Origin: Janthinobacterium sp.
Lineage (GTDB): Bacteria; Pseudomonadota; Gammaproteobacteria; Burkholderiales; Burkholderiaceae_D
Assembly: GCA_025356595.1 (NCBI GenBank)
Contig: JANXSQ010000011.1
Location: 1-54,494 of the forward strand
DNA length: 54,494 bases
Direction: 5' to 3'
Position numbers and translations under genes: made by a program. Each line of letters begins with the position of its first letter. The first letter of the stretch is position 1. Positions 44,106-54,400 of this stretch are shown here, piece after piece. The notes under the pieces were generated by a model. It was given only the letters and a program-made list of their open reading frames with translations, did not search any database and was not told the origin of the DNA.

Positions 44106-45116
44106 TTATTTTGCCGTCATCAGCGCCACGGTGGTGTCCAGCATGCGGTTCGAGAAACCCCACTCGTTGTCGTACCACGACGATACCTTGACCAAACGAC
44201 CGGACACCTTGGTCAGGGTCGAATCGAAATTCGACGAAGCCGGGTTGTGGTTGAAGTCGATCGATACCAGCGGTTCGGTCTGGTACGTCAGGATGCCTTC
44301 CAGCGCGCCTTCGGCCGCCGTCTTCATCAGCGCGTTGACTTCCTCGACCGTCGTGTCGCGCTTGGCGATGAAGGTCAGGTCGACGAGCGAAACGTTGATG
44401 GTCGGCACGCGAATGGCGAAGCCGTCCAGCTTGCCGTTCAGTTCCGGCAGCACCAGGCCGACCGCGGCGGCGGCGCCGGTCTTGGTCGGGATCATGCTCA
44501 TCGTCGCCGAACGGGCGCGGCGCAGGTCTTCATGCATCACGTCCGACAGCACCTGGTCGTTGGTGTAGGCGTGCACGGTGGTCATCAGGCCCGTTTCGAT
44601 GCCGATGGCGTCGTTCAGGGGCTTGACCAGCGGCGCCAGGCAGTTAGTGGTGCACGAGGCGTTGGAGATGACCGTGTCGGTCGATTTCAGCACCTGGTGG
44701 TTGACGCCGAAGACGACGGTGGCGTCGATATCCTTGCCGCCCGGCGCGGAGATGATGACTTTCTTGGCGCCGCCCTGCAGATGCAGGGATGCCTTTTCCT
44801 TGGTCGTGAAGAAACCGGTGCATTCCAGCACCACGTCCACGCCCAGCTCGCCCCATGGGATTTCAGCTGGATTGCGCTGCGCGAAGACACGGATGGTGTC
44901 GCCGTTGACGATCATGTTCTCGCCCTCGACCGTGACGGTGCCGGGGAACTTGCCGTGCGCCGTATCGTAGCGGGTCAGGTGGGCGTTCGACTTGGCGTCG
45001 CCCAGGTCATTGATCGCGACGATCTGGATGTCCTGTTTCTTGCCGCCTTCGTAGAAAGCGCGCAAGACATTGCGGCCGATGCGGCCATAACCGTTGATTG
45101 CAACTTTGATCGTCAT
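44106..45116 (-). CDS. gapA: Glyceraldehyde-3-phosphate dehydrogenase, type I
   Basis: NAD-dependent glycolytic/gluconeogenic enzyme, 336 residues. It has the Rossmann start [20 protein letters not shown], catalytic Cys155 in [13 protein letters not shown], and the substrate-binding segments [16 protein letters not shown] and [15 protein letters not shown]. Asp/Leu residues at the end of the second Rossmann strand ([12 protein letters not shown]) suit NAD preference. The ATG at 45116 is chosen because AGGAG lies 7 nt upstream; the longer reading to 45152 begins in the tkt-gap intergenic space. It follows transketolase by 48 bp, the common tkt-gap arrangement of carbon-metabolism operons in betaproteobacteria. 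Confidence 0.98.
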   Translation of the reverse strand: MTIKVAINGYGRIGRNVLRAFYEGGKKQDIQIVAINDLGDAKSNAHLTRYDTAHGKFPGTVTVEGENMIVNGDTIRVFAQRNPAEIPWGELGVDVVLECTGFFTTKEKASLHLQGGAKKVIISAPGGKDIDATVVFGVNHQVLKSTDTVISNASCTTNCLAPLVKPLNDAIGIETGLMTTVHAYTNDQVLSDVMHEDLRRARSATMSMIPTKTGAAAAVGLVLPELNGKLDGFAIRVPTINVSLVDLTFIAKRDTTVEEVNALMKTAAEGALEGILTYQTEPLVSIDFNHNPASSNFDSTLTKVSGRLVKVSSWYDNEWGFSNRMLDTTVALMTAK

Positions 45117-45164
45117 ACTTTGCTCCTGATTAAAAAATGAGGTACTTAGCACTAAACACTGAAA

Positions 45165-47159
45165 TTATGCGGCCAGAACGCCTTTGACTTTCGCCACGAC
45201 GTTCTCGACGGTGAAGCCGAAATGCTTGAACAACACGTTCGCCGGGGCCGATTCGCCGAAGCTGTCGATGCCGACGACGGCGCCTTCGAGGCCGACGTAT
45301 TTGTACCAGAAGCTGGTCACGCCCGCTTCGATGGCCACGCGCGGCACGCCTTTGGTGAGGACACTGGCCTTGTAGACCGCGTCCTGGCGGTCGTAGACGT
45401 CGGTCGAGGGCATCGAGACGACGCGCACGGCGATGCCTTCGGCGGCCAGCGCTGCGGCGGCGGCCACCGCCAGCTCCACTTCGGAACCGGTGGCGATCAG
45501 GATCGCCCGGGCGTCGGCGACGTCGTTCAGGACGTAGCCGCCGCGGCTGATGGCTTCGATCTGCGCGGCCGAACGTTCCTGGTAAGGCAGGTTCTGGCGC
45601 GAGAAGATCAGGGTCGACGGGCCGTCCTTGCGCTGCACGGCGGCGCCCCAGGCGGCCAGCGACTCGACCGTGTCGCACGGGCGCCAGTTGTCCAGGTTGG
45701 GGATCAGGCGCATCGACGAGACGTGCTCGACCGATTGATGGGTCGGGCCGTCCTCGCCCAGGCCGATGGAGTCGTGGGTGAAGACGAAGATCGAGCGCAG
45801 CTTCATCAGCGCGGCCATGCGCAGCGCGTTGCGGCTGTAGTCGGAGAAGGTCAGGAAGGTGGCGCCGAAGGGAATGTAGCCGCCATGCAGCACGATGCCG
45901 TTCATGATCGCGCTCATGCCGAATTCGCGCACGCCGTAGTTGATGTGGTTGCCCGGCTGGCCGGAACGCACGGCGACGCACTCTTTCCAGTTGGTCAGGT
46001 TCGAGCCGGTCAGGTCGGCCGAGCCGCCGAGGAATTCCGGCAGCGACGGCGCCAGCGCCTGGATGGCGTTCTGGCTGGCCTTGCGGGTGGCGATGTTTTC
46101 CTTCTTCTCGACGCAGGCGGCCATGGCCGAAGCGAGCACGTCCGGGAAGGAGGCGGGCAGATCGCCCCGCATGCGGCGCGCCAGTTCGGCCGCTTCGGCC
46201 GGGAAGGCGGCGCCGTAGGCGGCGAAGCGCGCGTTCCACTCGCCCTCGGCGGCGGCGCCGGCCGCTTTCGCGTCCCAGGCGGCGTAGACGTCGGCCGGCA
46301 TCTCGAAGGGCGCGGCGTCCCAGCCGATGTACTCGCGCACGGCGGCGATTTCCTTGTCGCCCAGCGCGGCGCCGTGCACCTTGTCGCCGCCCTGCAGGTT
46401 CGGCGAACCCTTGCCGATGACGGTCTTGCAGCAGATCAGGGTCGGCTTGCTGGAGGTTTTCGCGGCGCCGATGGCGGCCGAGACGGCGGCCACGTCATGG
46501 CCGTCGACCGACAGCACGTTCCAGCCGTAGGCGTCGAAGCGCTTCGGCGTGTCGTCGGTGAACCAGCCCTCGACCTTGCCGTCGATGGAGATGCCGTTGT
46601 CGTCGTACAGCGCGATCAGCTTGTTCAAGCCCAGCGTACCGGCCAGCGAGCACACTTCGTGGGAGATGCCCTCCATCAGGCAACCGTCGCCCAGGAAGGC
46701 GTAGGTGTAATGGTCGACGACGTCGAAACCGGGGCGGTTGAACTCGGCCGCCAGCAATTGCTCCGACAGCGCCATGCCGACGGCGTTGGCGATGCCCTGG
46801 CCGAGCGGGCCGGTGGTCGTTTCCACGCCGGGCGTGACGTCCACTTCCGGATGGCCGGGGGTCTTCGAATGCATCTGGCGGAAGGCCTTCAGGTCGTCCA
46901 TCGTCAGCGCGTAGCCGCTCAGGTGCAGGAGCGCGTAGTGCAGCATCGAGCCGTGGCCGTTGGAGAGCAGGAAGCGGTCGCGGTTCACCCATTTCGGATT
47001 CGCCGGGTTGTGGCGATAGTGTCCGCTCCACAGCGCGACGGCGATTTCCGCCATGCCCATCGGCATGCCTGGGTGGCCGGAATTGGCCTTCTGGACGGCG
47101 TCCATTGCCAGCGCGCGGATCGCGTTGGCCATCTTGGTGGTGGGGAGCGTAGAGTTCAT
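45165..47159 (-). CDS. tkt: Transketolase
   Basis: Thiamine-diphosphate enzyme of the pentose phosphate pathway; it also makes erythrose 4-phosphate, the substrate of the DAHP synthase elsewhere in the window. It is 664 residues. Features are the N-terminal [20 protein letters not shown], the ThDP/Mg motif [18 protein letters not shown] with [10 protein letters not shown], the substrate His-containing [15 protein letters not shown], and the central pyrimidine domain with [19 protein letters not shown]. The start is the ATG at 47159. It is transcribed with gapA and is divergent from rsmE across 174 bp. Confidence 0.98.
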   Translation of the reverse strand: MNSTLPTTKMANAIRALAMDAVQKANSGHPGMPMGMAEIAVALWSGHYRHNPANPKWVNRDRFLLSNGHGSMLHYALLHLSGYALTMDDLKAFRQMHSKTPGHPEVDVTPGVETTTGPLGQGIANAVGMALSEQLLAAEFNRPGFDVVDHYTYAFLGDGCLMEGISHEVCSLAGTLGLNKLIALYDDNGISIDGKVEGWFTDDTPKRFDAYGWNVLSVDGHDVAAVSAAIGAAKTSSKPTLICCKTVIGKGSPNLQGGDKVHGAALGDKEIAAVREYIGWDAAPFEMPADVYAAWDAKAAGAAAEGEWNARFAAYGAAFPAEAAELARRMRGDLPASFPDVLASAMAACVEKKENIATRKASQNAIQALAPSLPEFLGGSADLTGSNLTNWKECVAVRSGQPGNHINYGVREFGMSAIMNGIVLHGGYIPFGATFLTFSDYSRNALRMAALMKLRSIFVFTHDSIGLGEDGPTHQSVEHVSSMRLIPNLDNWRPCDTVESLAAWGAAVQRKDGPSTLIFSRQNLPYQERSAAQIEAISRGGYVLNDVADARAILIATGSEVELAVAAAAALAAEGIAVRVVSMPSTDVYDRQDAVYKASVLTKGVPRVAIEAGVTSFWYKYVGLEGAVVGIDSFGESAPANVLFKHFGFTVENVVAKVKGVLAA

Positions 47160-47333
47160 CGTGTGTGGTCGATCGCGGAGTTTGAATTCGTGTGCAGTAG
47201 GGAGGTGCTACTTTCTGAAGCTAAGTATTTTACCAGACCAAGGGTGTCCGAATTAGAATTGCGCTGCGAAGTACTGCGCTTTGACGCCGTTTCCGCCCCC
47301 TTTTCCGATCTTTTTCCCCCATCAGGATTTTGC

Positions 47334-48059
47334 ATGCCGCGTTTCTTCTGTCCCCAAGCCCTCGCCGTCGGCGCCATCGTCGACCTGCCGGAGGCCGTCG
47401 CCCGCCACGTCCAGGTGGTGCGCCTGGCGCCGGGCGAGTCCATCACCCTGTTCAACGGCGAGGGCGGCGAGTACACGGCCGTACTGCTGGCCGTGGAAAA
47501 ACGCCGCGTGACGGCCGAACTGAAGGCCCACACGGCGCGCGACGCCGAACTGCCCTACGCGGTGACGCTGGCGCAGGCGCTGCCGGAGGCCTCGAAAATG
47601 GACTGGATCATCGAGAAGGCGGTCGAACTGGGCGCCGCCGCCATCGCGCCGCTGGCGGCGCAGCGCTGCGTGGTGCGCCTGTCGGGCGAGCGGGCCGAGA
47701 AGAAGCACGCCCACTGGCAGGGCGTGATCGTTTCCGCCTCCGAGCAGAGCGGGCGCAACCGGCTGGCCCAGCTGGCGCCGCTGAACGATTTCCCGGCCTG
47801 GATAGCGCAGCAGGACATGCACAGGCGCATCCTGCTGAGCCCGCGCGCGGAGCAGTCGCTGGCCGACTGGGCGCGCCACCAGGCGCCGCAGGCCGTCACC
47901 CTGATGGTCGGCCCCGAGGGCGGCTTCAGCGAGGCCGAGGAAAAGGCCGCGCTGGCCCAGGGCGCGCTGGCGCTGTCGATGGGGCCGCGCGTCCTGCGCA
48001 CCGAGACGGCGGCGCTGGCCGCGCTGGCCGCGCTGGCCGCCGCCTGGGGCGGCATGTAG
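47334..48059 (+). CDS. rsmE: 16S rRNA (uracil(1498)-N(3))-methyltransferase RsmE
   Basis: SPOUT-class SAM-dependent methyltransferase acting on 16S rRNA U1498 in the decoding region. It is 241 residues with an N-terminal PUA-like domain (MPRFFCPQALAVGAIVDLPE, then HVQVVRLAPGESITLFNGEG). The SPOUT domain has the knot motifs ALPEASKMDWIIEKAVELGA, SEQSGRN, LMVGPEGGFSEAEE and LGPR-like MGPRVLRTETA. The ATG at 47334 follows AGGA by 7 nt; a much longer upstream reading in the same frame is antisense to tkt and is rejected. A strong terminator follows immediately. Confidence 0.97.
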   Translation: MPRFFCPQALAVGAIVDLPEAVARHVQVVRLAPGESITLFNGEGGEYTAVLLAVEKRRVTAELKAHTARDAELPYAVTLAQALPEASKMDWIIEKAVELGAAAIAPLAAQRCVVRLSGERAEKKHAHWQGVIVSASEQSGRNRLAQLAPLNDFPAWIAQQDMHRRILLSPRAEQSLADWARHQAPQAVTLMVGPEGGFSEAEEKAALAQGALALSMGPRVLRTETAALAALAALAAAWGGM

Positions 48060-48080
48060 CGCTGGCGCGTCGCCCATGAA

Positions 48081-48114
48081 AAAAACCCGCCGGCTCGCGC
48101 CGGCGGGTTTTTTT
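48081..48114 (+). terminator. Bidirectional intrinsic terminator between rsmE and the Oar-like receptor
   Basis: Perfect stem ACCCGCCGGC / GCCGGCGGGT with a TCGC loop, an A-run before and a run of six or more T residues after, so it works for the convergent genes on both strands. Confidence 0.94.
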
Positions 48115-48165
48115 GTCGCTTGGCGCGGGCGGCATCGCTGCCGTCCGCGCCGTGGCGCAAGTCGC

Positions 48166-51100
48166 TTAGAACTTGTAGTTGTATTCCGCCGTCAACTTGA
48201 CCGAACGCGGCGCCGTGTAGCTGATGACGCGGTTATAGGTTGGCGAAATGCTCTTGCTGCTGTCGACGTTGTATGTTTCGTCGATCGTTTGAGCGGTCTG
48301 CTTGTTGAACAGGTTGAAGACGTCGACCTTCAGCGCCAAGCCCTTCACCAGTTGCGGACGGTAGGCCAGGTTCATGTCCAGGCGCACGTCCCACGGCAAA
48401 CGGCCGGAGGTGCCGCGCGGCATAGGCTTGTCGCAATAGAAATAGACCGAACCATAATCCACCGCGCGCGGGGTCGCGGGGTTCCAGCCGAAACAGCTCT
48501 TCGGCCGGCCCGAGGCGAGCAAGCCGTTCGCGCCGACGGTCCATTCAGGTGCAAACTCGTAGAAACCGAACGCCTTGATCTGGTGCTCGCGGTCATTCGG
48601 CAGCAAGCCATTGGCGCCGACCATCAACTCTGGATTATCCCAGGTCGATGTCGCGGCGACGTCGGTTTGCGCGTTGTCCGAACGGGTCTGCCCTTCGGTG
48701 TTGCCCTTGCTGCGCGACCAGGTGTAGTTGACGCGGCCATACCAGCCGTTGCGCATCGGATGCTCGGCGAACAGGTCGACCGCCGTGTAGGTACGCTTGG
48801 CGTCATCGAAGCCGAGTTGTTCCTTGGTCAGGTGGATCGTCGTGTAGTTCGAACGGGTGTTGGCGAAGTCGACCAGGAAGGTGGCATCCTTGCCGGGGTT
48901 GAACGACGCGCAGGTGAATCCGCCGTAATTGTCCGTGTTGATTTTGTTGGTCACCGCGTAGGCGTCGATCAGGCGCGAGTCGCAATAGTCATCAATGGTC
49001 GCCTTCAACTGACGGTAGGTGACCTTCGCGCCGAAGTTCAGGCTAGGGGAAAACGCCTTTTCGAAGCCCAGCGTGATTTCGTCCTGGTACGTCGCCTTGA
49101 TATCCGTCGCCGTCACGGTCTTCGGATCCTTGGGCTGGCCCATCTCATTGTTTGTCGAATAGGCCGGCGCCATCGAAATCAAACCGGTCGGCTGACCGTA
49201 CTGGTCGGTGCCGGTGTAGGTGAAGCCTTCGCGCGTCAGCACCGAGGCGCTGCCGCCGCGCACGGCCAAGTGGGTCGGGATCTGCAGCGCGTAGCGGCCG
49301 GCGCTACCGAACACTTTAAGCGAGGCGTCGCCATGCACGTCCCAGACGCCGGACAGGCGCGGGGAAATGATGCTCTTCACTTCCAGGAAGGTTTCGCCGG
49401 CGCCGTTGACGTTTTTAAAGCCCTCGTTACGCAGGCCGGCAGTGATCAGCACGTCCTTGGTGACTTGGTAGCGGTCTTCCAGGTACTGGGCGGTCTGCTC
49501 GGACCGGGCGTCCGTGATGCTGTTTTGCAAACGTCGGCTGACCCAGTAACCTTGCTTCGCCAGGGCACCGGCGTTGGGGTTGGCGTCCGTGGTGGTGTCG
49601 GTGTTGCCCAGGGAAATGGAGTATTTACCGTCGTCGTCCTTCGGAGCACGGGCGTATTTCCAGATGCCGCCGCCGCCGTAGTAATCACCCACGCCGGTCG
49701 AGGTCAGCTTGTTGTTGTCTAAACCGGCGCGCAGGGTGTGACTGCCAACCTTGTATTCCAGATCTAGGCGGCTCGAGCGGATCTTGCTGGCCGAATCGTT
49801 ACTGGCGACGGTGCTGCTCAGCACCTGCGGGCTGGCGTAGTTCAGGCCGGGCGCCTGGACATTACTGGCGGCGAGGATCTGGTACAGATCCAGGGGAGTC
49901 GTCCCGACTTGCTCATAGCGATTGGCGCCGGGGGTCTTGCTCTGCCCATACAGCGCGTTGATGGTCAGCGATTCGGTCAGATTGCCCGTGTAGCGGATGA
50001 TCTCGGTATCGGCGCCGACCGACGGGCCGTAGACGGAATTGTTTTTGTAGTGCTGCGAGGCCGTCGTCGCACCGCGCTGTCCCGTGGCGTAGTCGTAGCC
50101 GGACAACTGACGGTCTTCCTTGCCGGTGTCACCCATCAGCGTCAATTCGAGGCGATGGTTGTCGTTGATGTTCCAGTCGAACTTGGCCAGATAGCGGTCC
50201 ACCGTGTCCTGGCGCGACTCCCAACCGGTCGAAGCATTCGACGCCGATGTGCGTATCCCCACCGAACTGCTGTCGGCGTTGGTGTTTTCCTTGTTGTTTT
50301 TCTTCGTTTCCATCGCCAGGAACATGAACAGCTTGTCCTTGATGATCGGGCCGCCTAGATAGGTGCCGTAGCTCTTTTCCGTTTGCGAGTTGCTGGAATT
50401 TTTCCGGAACAGGGTGCCGTCGGTCGCCTTGTTGTCGGGCGCGCCGGTGTTCTCGTACAGGCTGTCTTTTTCCTTCGAGCGCAGGCCGTTCGGCGTGATG
50501 CTGGCGCTGACGCCGAACTCCCAGTTGTTGGTGCCGCTCTTGGTGGTGACGTTGACGACGCCGCCGACCGAACGGCCGAACTCGGCGCCGAAGCCGCCGG
50601 TCAGGATCTGCGCCTGGGCGATCGCGCCGAAGGGCAGTTCCGAGGCGCCCAGCTGGGTCAGCGGATTGGTGGTCGGGAAACCGTTGATGTAGTACGCGTT
50701 TTCGGACGCGCCGCCGCCGCCGAAGGAGGCGCCGGCCGAATAACGGGAGTCGGCGCGGGTGGTGTTCGGCGCCAGCTGGATGATGGCGTCGACCGTCTGG
50801 GCGATCGGCAGCTTGGCCAATTCCTTGGCGGTGAAGGTGGCGCCGTTGTTCGAACTGGAGACGTCGATGCGGTTGCGCCGGCCCGTGACCTGCACCGCTT
50901 GCACGGCGGTGGCGTTGAACGAGGCGTCCACGCCCTGGCCGACGATGACGTCGGTCTCGGTGGAGGAAGCCACCGCGCCGGCGCGCATCAGGTTGATCTT
51001 ATAGTGGCCCGGGGCCATGCCGCCCGCCGTGTAGCGTCCGGCGGCGTCGGGCGTCACCGTGCGCTTCGCGCCCGTGTCCGTGTTCAGCAGCTCGACGGTG

Positions 51101-51243
51101 GCGCCGGCCGGCGAATCGACATGGCCGAAAATCGTCCCGGCCGCGTTCGACTGGGCCATCACCGCGGGCGTCACCGCGGCGCTCAGTGCCGCTGCGCTGA
51201 ACGCGATCGACAGGGCGCGTACCAATACTGTTTTTCTCAACAT
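48166..51243 (-). CDS. Oar-like TonB-dependent receptor with N-terminal carboxypeptidase-regulatory-like domain
   Basis: Outer-membrane receptor of 1025 residues. The signal peptide ends in AVTPAVMAQ. Next is a beta-sandwich CarboxypepD_reg-like domain (GTIFGHVDSPAGATVELLNT, GRYTAGGMAPGHYKI). The plug follows (VQVTGRRNRIDVSS, LPIAQTVDAIIQLAPNTTRA, AYYINGFPTTNPLTQLGASE, GGFGAEFGRSVGGVVNVTTK). The long barrel ends in VKLTAEYNYKF. Oar-type receptors were described in Myxococcus and are common in proteobacteria with proteolytic lifestyles; the substrate is unknown. The start ATG at 51243 lies about 350 bp from the upstream Sel1-like gene. No interruption was found. Confidence 0.94.
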   Translation of the reverse strand: MLRKTVLVRALSIAFSAAALSAAVTPAVMAQSNAAGTIFGHVDSPAGATVELLNTDTGAKRTVTPDAAGRYTAGGMAPGHYKINLMRAGAVASSTETDVIVGQGVDASFNATAVQAVQVTGRRNRIDVSSSNNGATFTAKELAKLPIAQTVDAIIQLAPNTTRADSRYSAGASFGGGGASENAYYINGFPTTNPLTQLGASELPFGAIAQAQILTGGFGAEFGRSVGGVVNVTTKSGTNNWEFGVSASITPNGLRSKEKDSLYENTGAPDNKATDGTLFRKNSSNSQTEKSYGTYLGGPIIKDKLFMFLAMETKKNNKENTNADSSSVGIRTSASNASTGWESRQDTVDRYLAKFDWNINDNHRLELTLMGDTGKEDRQLSGYDYATGQRGATTASQHYKNNSVYGPSVGADTEIIRYTGNLTESLTINALYGQSKTPGANRYEQVGTTPLDLYQILAASNVQAPGLNYASPQVLSSTVASNDSASKIRSSRLDLEYKVGSHTLRAGLDNNKLTSTGVGDYYGGGGIWKYARAPKDDDGKYSISLGNTDTTTDANPNAGALAKQGYWVSRRLQNSITDARSEQTAQYLEDRYQVTKDVLITAGLRNEGFKNVNGAGETFLEVKSIISPRLSGVWDVHGDASLKVFGSAGRYALQIPTHLAVRGGSASVLTREGFTYTGTDQYGQPTGLISMAPAYSTNNEMGQPKDPKTVTATDIKATYQDEITLGFEKAFSPSLNFGAKVTYRQLKATIDDYCDSRLIDAYAVTNKINTDNYGGFTCASFNPGKDATFLVDFANTRSNYTTIHLTKEQLGFDDAKRTYTAVDLFAEHPMRNGWYGRVNYTWSRSKGNTEGQTRSDNAQTDVAATSTWDNPELMVGANGLLPNDREHQIKAFGFYEFAPEWTVGANGLLASGRPKSCFGWNPATPRAVDYGSVYFYCDKPMPRGTSGRLPWDVRLDMNLAYRPQLVKGLALKVDVFNLFNKQTAQTIDETYNVDSSKSISPTYNRVISYTAPRSVKLTAEYNYKF

Positions 51244-51595
51244 GTGATTTCCTATTTTTTGCGCTTCTCTGATAGATAAGCTTGGCTAAGTTTGTGTACT
51301 CAATCACGTCGTACAACACGTTGGTAAAGGATGTCTCAATTCCCTTCCCGGCCGCTGGTGAGCTGGCCCGCCGATCGGATTCGATACAGAAAAACATCCG
51401 ACCAGACATTCATGGAAACATGAGCAAACAATCACTGTCAACAACGCGACAAGCTTTATGCCAAGAAACAACAGATGTCTTGCCAACAAACCATATAATT
51501 TACTGATTTCACCAATGCGGTGCGGGGGTGCACAAAATTATCCACTGTCAAGTTGAAAAACGCAGTGCGAACGTTCGGCGGCGCTGAACCGATTC
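51244..51595. other. Upstream region of the Oar-like receptor
   Basis: About 350 bp, AT-richer than average and without a gene. It lies between the Sel1-like pseudogene stop and the receptor start. No confident promoter was chosen; a TGGCAT-containing segment resembling a sigma-54 site lacks the -12 GC pair. Confidence 0.45.
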
Positions 51596-52402
51596 TTACT
51601 TCGACGGGGTTTTTTTCATCGCGTTCTCCCTGGCCGTGCTGGCCTGCCTGCCCTCCTCCAGTTCGCGCTGGTTGCGCTGGTACAGCAGCGCGTCCGTGCC
51701 CAGTTTGGCCTGCAACTGCTGGTTGTTCTTGGCGACGTAGGCGTCCGTGGCCCCCTTCCAGGCCTCGTTCTCGGCGAGGATCTGCTCGGCCACGCGCCGG
51801 GCGTCGGCGCCGATGCGGGAGTAGGTCGCGCTGATGAGCGCGCCGGCGCTGACGAACTCCTCGTTGTTCATCAGCTTGAGCAGACCGGGCGGAATGGTCT
51901 TGGTGACGGGCATGGCGCCGTTCAAGCCGTCCGCGAAGCGGCCGTAGCAATCGCGCCAGGCGCGCACGGCGGCGTTGACGGCCTCGATGTCGGCGTTCTT
52001 CGTCGACACGGCCGGGAACGCCGGACGCGCGCAAGCGTACTTGGCATAGGCCACGGCGGCGCCGTCGAAGTGCGCCACGTAGTAGGCGATCTCGGTCTTG
52101 CGCGCGGCGCGCTCCTGCACCAGCGCCAGCGATCGCGGCGCCTCCTGGTTGCCGGCGGCGGCGGCCTTGCCCAGCCAGTAGGCCGCCTTGCCGGCGTCCT
52201 CCGCCGTGCCTTCGCCGAAGCCGTACATTTCCCCCAACTACAGTTGCGCGGCGCTGTTGCCGGCGCCGGCCAGGGCGTTGAAGCCCTGGAAGGCGCGCGC
52301 GAATTCCTTGTTGTCCCATAGTTTTTGGGCATCGGCCAGCTCGTCGGCGGCGGCCGGGGCGCAGGCGGCGCATAGCAAGAGCGCCAGGGAAAGTGTCTTC
52401 AT
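51596..52402 (-). pseudogene. Sel1-repeat-like secreted protein interrupted by an in-frame TAG
   Basis: The reading frame starts at the ATG at 52402 with a signal peptide (MKTLSLALLLCAACAPAAAD). It continues into LADAQKLWDNKEFARAFQGF and NALAGAGNSAAQL, then meets TAG at codon 55 (52238-52240). Directly after, in the same frame, it goes on LGEMYGFGEGTAEDAGKAAY to the stop at 51596. Sel1-like repeats have AQLxLGxMYxxGxG, so the lost codon was very probably CAG (Gln). Without the stop the protein would be 268 residues: a signal peptide, about two Sel1 units and an all-helical C-terminus. The only difference from an intact gene is the single codon. Sel1 proteins mediate protein-protein contacts; the partner is unknown. 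Confidence 0.82.
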
Positions 52403-52660
52403 CGTCTCATCCATTCAGTTCGGGGAAAGGGCGCGCCGGCGGCGCGGGCCGGGCGGAACGCCCGAGGCCGAATGCAATGTTGCCACATTTCACATGGCGA
52501 ATTATCACCAAAAACCACGCCGGCCGGCGCGATCCGCCGCGCCCGGTCGATGCGGGTAAAATAGCGCCTTTACGCGCGCGGCCAGGCCAGGCCGCCGCCG
52601 CGCTACCACTGTTGGCGTGCCGCTCGGCGAGCGGCACAGGATATTTCGGACATACTGACC

Positions 52661-54289
52661 ATGCTGCGACTCAATGAAGTAAAACTCCCGCTCGAACACG
52701 ACGAGGCGGCCCTGACGGACGCCGTGCTGGCGCGCCTGGGCATAGCCGCCGGCGCCCTGCTCGGCTACACCATTTTCAAGCGCAGCTACGACGCCCGCAA
52801 GCGCAGCGCCGTGGTGCTGATCTACTCGCTCGACGTGGCCGTGGCCGACGAGGCGGCCGTGCTGGCGCGCCTGGCCCACGACGCCCACGTCGCGCCGGCG
52901 CCGGACACGGCCTACCGCTTCGTGGCCGGCGGCGCGCTGCCGGCCGGCCCGGCCGGCGGCGCCCGCCCGGTGGTCATCGGCACCGGCCCCTGCGGCCTGT
53001 TCGCCGCCCTGGTCCTGGCGCAGATGGGCCTGCGCCCCCTGATCCTCGAGCGCGGCAAGGAGGTGCGCGAGCGCACCGTCGACACCTTCGGCTTCTGGCG
53101 CAAGCGCGAGCTGAACCCGGAATCGAACGTGCAGTTCGGCGAGGGCGGCGCCGGCACCTTCTCGGACGGCAAGCTGTACAGCCAGATCAAGGATCCGAAG
53201 CACTACGGCCGCAAGGTCCTGACGGAGTTCGTCAAGGCCGGCGCGCCGGAGGAGATCATGTACGTCAGCAAGCCGCACATCGGCACCTTCCGCCTGGTCA
53301 AGATGGTCGAGCAGATGCGCGCCAACATCGAGGCCATGGGCGGCGAATACCGCTTCAACAGCAAGGTCGTCGACATCGACATCGAGCCGGGCGCGCAGGG
53401 CGGCCAGGTGCGCGGCCTGACCCTGGCCGGCGGCGAACACATCGCCACCCGCCACGTCGTGCTGGCCATCGGCCACAGCGCGCGCGACACCTTCGAGATG
53501 CTGTATGAGCGCGGCGTCTACATCGAGGCGAAACCGTTTTCGATCGGCTTCCGCGTCGAGCACCCGCAATCCTTGATCGACAGCTGCCGCTTCGGCCCCA
53601 GCGCCGGCCACCCGATACTCGGCGCGGCCGACTACAAGCTGGTGCACCACGCCGCCAACGGCCGCTCCGTGTACAGCTTCTGCATGTGCCCGGGCGGCAC
53701 CGTGGTGGCGGCCGCCTCCGAGCCGGGCCGTCTGGTCACCAACGGCATGAGCCAGTATTCGCGCAACGAGCGCAACGCCAACAGCGCCATCGTCGTCGGC
53801 ATCACGCCGCTCGACTATCCGGGCCATCCGCTGGCCGGCATCGCCCTGCAGCGCGAGCTCGAGGAGCGCGCCTTCGCCCTCGGCGGCGGCAACTACGACG
53901 CCCCCGGCCAGCTGGTGGGCGATTTCGTCGCCGGGCGCGCCTCCACCGAATTCGGCAGCGTGACGCCGTCCTACAAGCCGGCCGTGCATCTGACCGACCT
54001 GGCCTCGGCGCTGCCGGACTACGCCATCGCGGCGATGCGCGAAGCCTTCCCGGCGTTCAACAAGCAGATCAAGGGCTATTACCAGGCCGACGCCGTGCTG
54101 ACCGGGGTCGAGACGCGCACCTCGTCGCCGATCCGCATCAAGCGCAACGACGACGACCTGCAAAGCCTGAACACGCGCGGCCTGTTCCCGGCCGGCGAGG
54201 GCGCGGGCTACGCCGGCGGCATCCTGTCGGCGGCGGTGGACGGCATCAAGGTGGCCGAGGCGGTGGCGCTGGCCATGGCCGCCGCCTGA
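52661..54289 (+). CDS. FAD-dependent dehydrogenase of the COG2509 family
   Basis: A 542-residue flavoprotein of uncharacterised function. An N-terminal domain of about 95 residues (MLRLNEVKLPLEHDEAALTD, FKRSYDARKRSAVVLIYSLD) precedes the Rossmann FAD site VVIGTGPCGLFAALVLAQMG near residues 106-125. Family motifs are NVQFGEGGAGTFSDGKLYSQI, CMCPGGTVVAAASE and the C-terminal EGAGYAGGILSAAVDGIKVAE, which contacts FAD. Its substrate is not known. The start ATG at 52661 has only a weak ribosome-binding site. It is divergent from the Sel1-like pseudogene across 258 bp. Confidence 0.92.
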   Translation: MLRLNEVKLPLEHDEAALTDAVLARLGIAAGALLGYTIFKRSYDARKRSAVVLIYSLDVAVADEAAVLARLAHDAHVAPAPDTAYRFVAGGALPAGPAGGARPVVIGTGPCGLFAALVLAQMGLRPLILERGKEVRERTVDTFGFWRKRELNPESNVQFGEGGAGTFSDGKLYSQIKDPKHYGRKVLTEFVKAGAPEEIMYVSKPHIGTFRLVKMVEQMRANIEAMGGEYRFNSKVVDIDIEPGAQGGQVRGLTLAGGEHIATRHVVLAIGHSARDTFEMLYERGVYIEAKPFSIGFRVEHPQSLIDSCRFGPSAGHPILGAADYKLVHHAANGRSVYSFCMCPGGTVVAAASEPGRLVTNGMSQYSRNERNANSAIVVGITPLDYPGHPLAGIALQRELEERAFALGGGNYDAPGQLVGDFVAGRASTEFGSVTPSYKPAVHLTDLASALPDYAIAAMREAFPAFNKQIKGYYQADAVLTGVETRTSSPIRIKRNDDDLQSLNTRGLFPAGEGAGYAGGILSAAVDGIKVAEAVALAMAAA

Positions 54290-54400
54290 GGCAGGCCGGG
54301 GCCGGCGCCTCAGGCCCGCCCCCGGCTCCCCCGCTTCGTTCGACCGTTCCCGGCCTCAGAACGTGTTCACAATCTTGCCGCATGGCCGGATAATGACGGA

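Noticed and set aside
45222-47333. Long N-terminal extension of rsmE
   Set aside because: The frame upstream of 47334 runs antisense through tkt. The normal RsmE N-terminus with its own ribosome-binding site begins at 47334.
51400-51480. Possible sigma-54 promoter upstream of the Oar-like receptor
   Set aside because: A TGGCAT-like -24 element is present, but the conserved GC of the -12 element is missing.
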